A stretch of 64,000 bases of DNA from Paenibacillus stellifer (GTDB lineage: Bacteria; Bacillota; Bacilli; Paenibacillales; Paenibacillaceae): the NCBI RefSeq assembly GCF_000758685.1, contig NZ_CP009286.1, positions 3,998,501 to 4,062,500 on the forward strand, written 5' to 3'. A program made the position numbers and the translations under genes. The notes under the pieces are model-generated. The model did not search any database. It was not told the DNA's origin and was given only the letters and a program-made list of their open reading frames with translations. Below are positions 58,323-64,000 of the stretch, one piece after another (position 1 is the first letter of the stretch; every line of letters starts with the position of its first letter).

Positions 58323-58967
58323 TCAATCGATCCGCTCCAGATTGCCGTTGGCGTCCATCTTGAACCGATTCTTGATTTCTTCCTCTTCCTCGCTCAAAAA
58401 AGCCAATCGTCGCGCCCGATCCATGATTTGGATCAGCGCCTTATAGTCGTCGTTCACGACCCGGTAATCACTCTGAGCCGTATTGACTTCCTTGGACAGC
58501 CTTTCGTTCTCGGCTCGCAGCTCGGCCAGCTCTTCTTCCTTCTCCCGAAGATCGCGCTCCAGCATTTTGAGCTGACGGCCCGCTTCCTGATAGGTCCCCT
58601 TCCATTGGCGCAGAAAGCGGATTACTGCATCGATGGATAATGAATTCTGGGCTTCTTCATGGACAAAAGCCTCTTCTCCGTCGCCTGCGGTGAAGCCCGC
58701 TACCTGTGCGCCGCGCGACGCACCCTGCTTTTTCAGATAATTCCGCTTCTGGCGCTGCCCTTTGGCAATCGCAATGGCTTCCTCATAGCTTTTGCGGACA
58801 CAACTGTTCCAGCGGAACCCGCAGGCTGCCGAAGTTCTGCCGATCTTCTCCCCGACTTCCTCAAAAGCTGCCAGTTGGGTACTGCCTTCCCTGATGTGGC
58901 GCAGCGTTACCTCTGCCAGTACCAAATCGTCTTCTTCGCTCCAGGCATCTTGTCTAATGGCTGTCAT
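58323..58967 (-). CDS. rsfA: RsfA-family prespore-specific transcriptional regulator
   Basis: RsfA modulates sigma-F-dependent genes in the forespore of B. subtilis. The 214-aa protein has a Myb/SANT-like N-terminal domain (DAWSEEDDLVLAEVTLRHIREGSTQLAAFEEVGEKIGRTSAACGFRWNS). A basic linker (KGQRQKRNYLKKQ) and a long C-terminal coiled coil (about 110-185, with LERDLREKEEELAELRAENERLSKEV) follow. AGGAGG lies 8 nt before the ATG. It is monocistronic, between panE and a divergent plus-strand gene. Confidence 0.9.
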   Translation of the reverse strand: MTAIRQDAWSEEDDLVLAEVTLRHIREGSTQLAAFEEVGEKIGRTSAACGFRWNSCVRKSYEEAIAIAKGQRQKRNYLKKQGASRGAQVAGFTAGDGEEAFVHEEAQNSLSIDAVIRFLRQWKGTYQEAGRQLKMLERDLREKEEELAELRAENERLSKEVNTAQSDYRVVNDDYKALIQIMDRARRLAFLSEEEEEIKNRFKMDANGNLERID

Positions 58968-59370
58968 AAAGCCAAACCTCCTAGTGACATCTTGAAATAA
59001 CCCTTTTCACAACCGGCTGCGTCAGCCGGCGGATTTATTGGGATAAAAGCTGTTTACTCCATTTCTATGCCTCTCATAGAGTTCATAGAATCTATTTGAT
59101 ACTCTTTTGTATTTCCATTTTGACTGCATGACATACACCGATTGATGAAATAAAAGCGATTTCATTTCCAGCCGTATCCTGTCAATCAACCTTTTCACAA
59201 ATCGGAAGAAAATACCTATTTTATAGCCGAATTCGTTTACTCCCTTTTGGGTGGCGGGTATAATGAATGAGAGGCAAGCATATAAGGCTGATGGTAAGCT
59301 GGGCGCTTATCGTCGGCCTTATATTTTTGAAAGGCTGTACATATGATGGATTAATCGGGCGGTTCTTAAG
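58968..59370. other. Intergenic region between divergent rsfA and the coiled-coil gene
   Basis: About 400 bases with no credible gene. It contains a CCGGCTG/CAGCCGG hairpin in the rsfA leader and a plus-strand promoter at 59236-59264. No clear rsfA promoter was found; a sigma-F type promoter would be expected from the B. subtilis gene. Confidence 0.5.
59236..59264 (+). promoter_or_regulatory. Promoter of the secreted coiled-coil gene
   Basis: TTTACT (59236-59241) and a perfect TATAAT (59259-59264) are separated by 17 nt on the plus strand. The start would be near 59271, giving a leader of about 100 nt. Confidence 0.7.
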
Positions 59371-60555
59371 ATGACATGCCCGGATTGGAGGCGAAGAACG
59401 CTGCATACCTATAAGAAGCTGAAACCGCTGCTTCTGCTTCCATTATGCTTCCTGCTGCTGATTCCTCCGGCTTCGCGGTCCCTGGCCGGTTCCGCTGGCC
59501 CGTCTGCGACTCCGTCGGCGGCAACCGCCCCCTCCTCGCCTTCATCGTTGTCCGCTTTTCCGGACACTGAGGAGACGCGCAGACTGATGCAGCAGACACT
59601 GTCCAAGACGGAGATTCAGAAAGAAATCGACCGGATCTCCGCCGAGCAGAGCAAGCTGGCAGAGAAATCCGCCGATCTGAGAAAGCAGGCCGACCGGAAG
59701 CAAGCCGACATCGAGGACAAGAGAAAGCGGGCCGGGGCTGTTGTCCGCGCCTATTATACCGGGGACCGCGAGCCATGGATTACGGCCTTTCTGTCCGCGG
59801 ACACGCTGAGTTCATGGTTCGTGCTGCTGGACTATTATGAGATCATAATGGGACGCGACAAAGAGATTCTTGCGGATTATGAGAAGGATTACCGGGATTT
59901 GCAGCGGACGCTTGCGGCCGCTGACCGCTCCTATCAGGAACTGGACGGACTTAAGAAATCACTTGAGGAGCAGAAGAATCGCGTGGATGCCCTGAACAGG
60001 GAAATCGAAGGCGGAATCAACGAAAGCGAAGATCCAAGCGGCATGGCCTCGCTGCTGGAGGAATTTACGATATATTGGCAGAATGTCGGCCTTCATGAAA
60101 TCAAGACCTACTTCAAGGCTTTGTCCAAGGCGATGGATAAGCTGCCGGAATTCGTGGAAGGCCGGGACGATATCTTGACCCGCAAAGGAATGAAGTACGA
60201 GCTTAACCTGAAGCAGGAGGACCTGAATACCTTCCTCCGCAGCCAGAATGACATGTTCAATCAATTCGGATTCACCTTCAAGAACGATCAGGTGCTCGTC
60301 TCCGGAACTAACGGCGATCTCTCCATGACCCTTACGGGCCACTACTCTGTGCAGGATGAGCCGGTTAACGGGATCATGTTCCATGTTGACAGCATCATCT
60401 TTAACGGACTCCAGCTCCCGGACACAACATGCCGGGAGCTGGAGAAGGAGTTCGATCTGGGGTTCTACCCGTCTCAATTCATTTCCCTCCTGAAGACAAC
60501 AGAGGTCAGCAGCCGAGACGGTGTGCTTCATGTAGAGCTCGCCATTAAGTTCTAA
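59371..60555 (+). CDS. Secreted PcsB-type coiled-coil protein with unusual C-terminal domain
   Basis: I cannot name this gene. The 394-aa product has a signal peptide (LLLLPLCFLLLIPPA), a Ser/Pro/Ala/Thr-rich linker, and a long coiled coil (about 70-215) with the kinked hinge seen in PcsB/CwlO/EnvC proteins (RAYYTGDREPWITAFLSADTLSSWFVLLDYYEIIM). In place of a peptidoglycan hydrolase domain, the C-terminal 120 residues form alternating beta segments ending in FHVDSIIFNGLQLPDTTCRELE and HVELAIKF. These resemble the LmeA/DUF2993 and YpmS-like lipid-binding group. The ATG at 59371 lacks a good ribosome site; an in-frame CTG at 59401 has GGAGG 9 nt before it. It is convergent with the solute-binding gene. 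Confidence 0.75.
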   Translation: MTCPDWRRRTLHTYKKLKPLLLLPLCFLLLIPPASRSLAGSAGPSATPSAATAPSSPSSLSAFPDTEETRRLMQQTLSKTEIQKEIDRISAEQSKLAEKSADLRKQADRKQADIEDKRKRAGAVVRAYYTGDREPWITAFLSADTLSSWFVLLDYYEIIMGRDKEILADYEKDYRDLQRTLAAADRSYQELDGLKKSLEEQKNRVDALNREIEGGINESEDPSGMASLLEEFTIYWQNVGLHEIKTYFKALSKAMDKLPEFVEGRDDILTRKGMKYELNLKQEDLNTFLRSQNDMFNQFGFTFKNDQVLVSGTNGDLSMTLTGHYSVQDEPVNGIMFHVDSIIFNGLQLPDTTCRELEKEFDLGFYPSQFISLLKTTEVSSRDGVLHVELAIKF

Positions 60556-60559
60556 TGGG

Positions 60560-61786
60560 TTACTTCGCGGCCGAGCTTACCGCTGCCAGGAAGCCCGGCG
60601 CATCCAGCTTGCCGGTCAGAAGTTCCCTGGCGGCGGTTACCATGGTCGTCCACGCCGGCTTCGGTTCGTCCGCCTGCGCCTTCTCTTTCAGCAGCGCTTC
60701 GGGATCGAAGGGAAGACTTGCCGCGACGCCCGGCTCATTCTGGTACGGTTCAGAAGCCGCCGGCAGCATGCCGGTGCTCTGAAGCCAGTCGGTCTGCGCC
60801 TCCGGCGAGGTCAGATAATAGAGCCAATCGGCTGCAGCTTCGGGGTTGTGCGATTGGGCGGACAATGCGAAGCTGCGGCTGAGCAGCGACTGAGGCTCTG
60901 CTCCCTCAGCTCCCCAGGGAGTCTCCACCGTCAGCCCCTCTTCGCTCCCCGCATGCTCTCGCCAGACGGAATATGGAATGACCGCAGCGCCGATACGCCC
61001 TTGCTTGAGCATCTCCCACACAATTTCCTCCTGACCGCCGCTGGAATAGATCGAAGCGCGGTTCTTCTGCACCCATTCCAGCGCCTTGCGGGCCGCCGGA
61101 TACAGCGGACTGCCCATACTTTCCAGCAGCGCGGATAAGCCATAAGGATTATTTTTGTCTAAAGCCAGCACATATTTACCGCTTGCCGGTTTCATCACTT
61201 GAAGCAGACTGTCCCACTCTTCCACCGATCCCGGTACGTGATCCATCCCGAGGCTTTTTAACACCTGAGTCTCGTAGACGAAGACATAAGGATCGACGTC
61301 AAGCGGTACGCCCCACGTATAGCCGTTCCACTGCAAAAGGGGGAGAAGCGGCGTCAGCGGCGTTCCCCCGGGGGAATTCTGATAGGCGTCTGCGGGAAGC
61401 AGATAGCCGCCTTGCGCAAGCTCCCGGATCTGCCCGGCATCCGTCATGACAATATCAGGCATGGTGCCTACCGTAAGTTCGTGAATCAGGGTTTCGCTAT
61501 TTGGGTGCGGCCCCATATTTTCGAGCGTAACCGACACTCCTTTGGAGAGCGCATAACGATCGCTGATCCGCTGCAGTTCCGAGAAGCCGTTATCGTCCAG
61601 CGCCACCGCCACGCGTAGGGCCACAGGGTCCCCCGTCTGCCGGAGGGAGGAGGTCCGGGAGGGGGATTGATTATCGCTTTGGGGAAGCGGGTTATTGCTT
61701 TCACTCAGGTCCACAGAAGGCGACAAGCTGGTTAGTGCCAGCAGCAGAATCGCGAACAGCAGACCATAATTTTTGCGTTTCAGCAT
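60560..61786 (-). CDS. Extracellular solute-binding protein, family 1, no lipobox
   Basis: The 408-aa product resembles sugar-type ABC solute-binding proteins. It has VAVALDDNGFSELQRI, the MPDIVMTDAGQIRELAQGGYLLPAD stretch, PLDVDPYVFVYE, and a C-terminal ADWLYYLTSPEAQTDWL segment typical of the family. The N-terminus is a signal peptide (LLFAILLLALTSLSPS) without a lipobox cysteine, which is unusual for a Gram-positive binding protein. No permease or ATPase genes are adjacent. The ATG at 61786 follows AAGGAGG by 5 nt. Its stop codon lies 4 bp from that of the convergent coiled-coil gene. Confidence 0.85.
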   Translation of the reverse strand: MLKRKNYGLLFAILLLALTSLSPSVDLSESNNPLPQSDNQSPSRTSSLRQTGDPVALRVAVALDDNGFSELQRISDRYALSKGVSVTLENMGPHPNSETLIHELTVGTMPDIVMTDAGQIRELAQGGYLLPADAYQNSPGGTPLTPLLPLLQWNGYTWGVPLDVDPYVFVYETQVLKSLGMDHVPGSVEEWDSLLQVMKPASGKYVLALDKNNPYGLSALLESMGSPLYPAARKALEWVQKNRASIYSSGGQEEIVWEMLKQGRIGAAVIPYSVWREHAGSEEGLTVETPWGAEGAEPQSLLSRSFALSAQSHNPEAAADWLYYLTSPEAQTDWLQSTGMLPAASEPYQNEPGVAASLPFDPEALLKEKAQADEPKPAWTTMVTAARELLTGKLDAPGFLAAVSSAAK

Positions 61787-61914
61787 GTTCTCCTCCTTGT
61801 CCGTTAACCAAAACCGTCTTCCCCATTTTACCAGTCCGGCGGCTTTTTGTCTGCGCTTCTGATAACGCTTTCTTCTATTATATAGGGTAATATCCTTTAG
61901 CGGCGATGGGCATA

Positions 61915-61946
61915 AAATAGGCCGGGAGAACATTCTCCCGGCCTAA
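61915..61946 (-). terminator. Terminator after phoH
   Basis: TAGGCCGGGAGAA / TTCTCCCGGCCTA forms an almost perfect stem on the minus strand, followed by TTTTATG. It lies about 55 nt past the phoH stop and before the solute-binding gene. Confidence 0.85.
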
Positions 61947-61999
61947 CCTATAATCTTCCTGAGCTCCTCCAACATCTGAGCGCGAAACGCGAAACCGCC

Positions 62000-63331
62000 T
62001 TAGAGCAGATCCGCCGCCAGCTGGGCCAGGCGGGAACGTTCGCCTTTTTCGAGAGTAATATGTCCGCTGATGCCTTGTTGTTTGAATTTCTCAACGATAT
62101 AGCTGAGCCCGTTGCTCGCGGCGTCGAGGTAGGGATGGTCGATCTGTTCGGGGTCGCCCATCAAGATAACCTTGCTGCCCTCGCCCGCCCGCGATACGAT
62201 GGTCTTCACTTCATGACGCGACAGGTTCTGCGCTTCATCGATTATGATGAACTGTGACGGAATGGAACGGCCGCGAATATAAGTCAGCGCCTCGACCTGA
62301 ATGCTTCCGAGGCCCATCAAAATTTTATCGATGTCGCCCGCTTTTTTCGTATCGAACAGAAATTCCAGATTATCGTATATCGGCTGCATCCAGGGCCGGA
62401 GCTTCTCGTCTTTCTCGCCGGGAAGGTATCCGATGTCTTTCCCCATGGGAACGACTGGCCGTGCAATCAGCAGCTTCTTGTATTTATGCTCATCCTCCAC
62501 CTTGAACAGTCCTGCGGCCAGCGCCAGCAGCGTCTTGCCGGTCCCGGCTTTGCCTGTGATGGTGACAAGCGGAATATCGTCGCTAAGCAGCAGCTCCAGC
62601 GCCATCCGCTGTTGGGCGTTGCGCGCGCTGATTCCCCATACCGGATCGTTGCCGAGGTAGAGCGGCTCCAGGCGGGTGCCGTCGGCAGTTACCTTGAGCA
62701 GCGCTGATTTGCCTGTACCAATCTCATCCTTCAGAATGATGAATTCATGAGGATAGAGCGGATAGGACAGCTGCAGCTGCTTGACGGCAAGCGACCGGTT
62801 GCTGTAATACTCGTCGATCAAGGCGGGATGAACCGGCAGCGTCTGATAACCGGCATACAGCTCGTTCAGATCGGCCGTCCGGTCGGATAAATAATCCTCA
62901 GGCGTTATGCCCAGCACATCCGCTTTAATCCGGACAAGCACGTCCTTGCTGACAAGGACGACCGGCCGGGGCTCCGGCTTCTCGTTCTCCTCCTGCAAAT
63001 AGTTCAGCGCAACAGCCAAAATCCGGTTGTCGGTGGATACCTCGCCGAACATTTCCTGAACCCGGACAAAGCTGCGATGGTTCAGCTCGACCTTCAGCGT
63101 CCCTCCATGCTCCAGCGTCACGCCGCTGTGCAGATGTCCCCGTTCCCGGAGACCGTCCAGCAGGCGGGAGACTGTGCGGGCATTACGTCCGATTTCATCG
63201 GCGTTACGCTTCTTGGAATCGATCTCTTCAAGCACTACGGCGGGAATAATCACTTCATTCTCCTTAAACGAAAAAATCGAATTGGGGTCGTGAAGCAGTA
63301 CATTGGTATCCAGTACAAAGATCTTTTTCAT
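62000..63331 (-). CDS. phoH: PIN-PhoH ATPase (YlaK family)
   Basis: This 443-aa protein fuses an N-terminal PIN-like nuclease domain (DTNVLLHDPNSIF, acidic residues near 8, 35 and 100) to a PhoH ATPase domain. The ATPase has Walker A TGKAGTGKT (about 259-267) and Walker B FIIIDEAQNL (about 361-370). Members of the PIN-PhoH group in mycobacteria have been shown to unwind and cleave RNA. In B. subtilis the homologue ylaK lies next to ylaJ, as here. GAGGGG lies just before the ATG. It is divergent from the sporulation lipoprotein gene. Confidence 0.93.
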   Translation of the reverse strand: MKKIFVLDTNVLLHDPNSIFSFKENEVIIPAVVLEEIDSKKRNADEIGRNARTVSRLLDGLRERGHLHSGVTLEHGGTLKVELNHRSFVRVQEMFGEVSTDNRILAVALNYLQEENEKPEPRPVVLVSKDVLVRIKADVLGITPEDYLSDRTADLNELYAGYQTLPVHPALIDEYYSNRSLAVKQLQLSYPLYPHEFIILKDEIGTGKSALLKVTADGTRLEPLYLGNDPVWGISARNAQQRMALELLLSDDIPLVTITGKAGTGKTLLALAAGLFKVEDEHKYKKLLIARPVVPMGKDIGYLPGEKDEKLRPWMQPIYDNLEFLFDTKKAGDIDKILMGLGSIQVEALTYIRGRSIPSQFIIIDEAQNLSRHEVKTIVSRAGEGSKVILMGDPEQIDHPYLDAASNGLSYIVEKFKQQGISGHITLEKGERSRLAQLAADLL

Positions 63332-63435
63332 GGTATCCCCTCCACAGCGCCTGGTTTGTCATAGGATACATAACTCTTTTCGCCACTGGAAAAGCTAAAG
63401 CCAGTACTTATCTTGAACGAAAGGAGCAAGCACCC

Positions 63436-64000
63436 ATGAGAAAATCAATATGTCTGTTGCTGGTCCTTTTGCTGCTGCTGACAAGCTGCGGTATGGTCAA
63501 AAAAGAGTCATCACCCTCTCCTCAGGATAAACGGCCTGCGGTAAACGCGGCGCGTTACGGGAACAATGGTGTTCGTCCGCTTACCGAAAACGGAACGGCG
63601 GGTTATGAGCCTTACGCCGCCGACGGTACAGGGGTCGTCACCCGGAGCGACGTGGAACTGAAAGATCATCTGGAACAGCTCGCCCTGCGGGTTCCCGGCG
63701 TGAAGGGAGCGCATTGTGTCGTGCTCGGCAAGAATGCCGTGGTCGGCATCGATGTCGACGGGTCCTTAAGCCGCTCAAGAGTCGGAACGATCAAATACTC
63801 CGTGGCCGAAGCCCTTCGCAAGGACCCTGCTGCCGTCAACTCGATGGTTACCGCCGATATGGACATTTCCGCACGGATTGCCGAGCTTGGCAAGCATGTG
63901 AGACAGGGCCACCCGGTCTCCGGCTTCTCCGCCGAAATGGCCGATATTATCGGACGGATCATTCCGCAGCTGCCGGACGATACGACACCACGGGGCCAGC
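63436..64000 (+). CDS. ylaJ: YhcN/YlaJ-family sporulation lipoprotein (partial)
   Basis: The reading frame is open from the ATG at 63436 (AAGGAG 9 nt upstream) to the right edge, so at least 188 residues are present and the C-terminus is missing. It begins with a lipoprotein signal and lipobox LTSC (about Cys18), then a Pro/Ser-rich linker and the YhcN/YlaJ core (HLEQLALRVPGVKGAHCVVLGKNAVVGIDVDG, then RIAELGKHVRQGHPVSGFSAEMADIIGRIIP). In B. subtilis members of this family are spore-associated lipoproteins. Its divergence from phoH matches the ylaJ-ylaK neighbourhood. Confidence 0.88.
   Translation, partial: MRKSICLLLVLLLLLTSCGMVKKESSPSPQDKRPAVNAARYGNNGVRPLTENGTAGYEPYAADGTGVVTRSDVELKDHLEQLALRVPGVKGAHCVVLGKNAVVGIDVDGSLSRSRVGTIKYSVAEALRKDPAAVNSMVTADMDISARIAELGKHVRQGHPVSGFSAEMADIIGRIIPQLPDDTTPRGQ

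Overview
This window is a chromosomal segment of a Bacillota endospore former, most likely Paenibacillus or a close relative. The evidence is gene order (pyr operon, lspA-rluD, ileS, divIVA-ylm, sigG-sigE-spoIIGA, ftsZ-ftsA, mur/dcw cluster, mraZ, bshC, panE, rsfA), strong AAGGAGG ribosome sites, GC-rich third codon positions, LL-diaminopimelate aminotransferase, a bacillithiol gene, and sporulation sigma factors with their processing protease. Almost everything is on the minus strand, so read it from right to left. TTG or GTG starts with good ribosome sites are common (murA, murF, rsmH, ftsA, ylmE, ylmG, rluD, oppF, mraY, oppC, panE, DUF3397).

Layout from the left: 1-786 holds remnants of an MFS transporter and of a ferredoxin-nitroreductase. 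Two tRNA genes with CAT anticodons follow (Ile2 and initiator Met), then a 54-codon unknown gene. The pyrimidine operon runs pyrR-pyrB-pyrC-carA-carB-pyrF-pyrE (10553 to 1514), with a strong promoter, a PyrR-binding loop and an attenuator in its leader; pyrP, pyrK and pyrD are absent. dapL, rluD and lspA follow. A yteA-like gene sits on the plus strand. Next come a DUF5665 gene and an IleS2-type isoleucyl-tRNA synthetase under a T-box leader. A 436-bp element bounded by inverted repeats lies between the T-box and ileS. An Rpn-type nuclease gene with a repeat-rich tail separates this from divIVA.

From 21 to 47 kb lies the conserved division, envelope and sporulation block: ylmH, ylmG, sepF, ylmE, ylmD, ylmC, sigG, sigE, spoIIGA, ftsZ, ftsA, divIB, murA, murG, spoVE, murD, mraY, murF, murE, spoVD, pbpB, ftsL, rsmH, mraZ. 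Together these make meso-DAP lipid II and build the division and asymmetric septum. They also encode the pro-sigma-E and sigma-G switches of sporulation. MraZ appears to control its own promoter through three 10-bp-spaced boxes.

The right part carries ahcY, bshC, an oligopeptide ABC transporter (oppA, then an internal terminator, then oppBCDF), a DUF3397 membrane protein, panE and the prespore regulator rsfA. A plus-strand secreted coiled-coil protein is convergent with an orphan solute-binding protein. phoH and a partial YlaJ-type sporulation lipoprotein end the window. I found no CRISPR array, complete insertion sequence, prophage or defence island. The most unusual items are the ileS-leader element, the coiled-coil protein with an uncommon C-terminal domain, and the Rpn gene; none is clearly a new multi-gene system.
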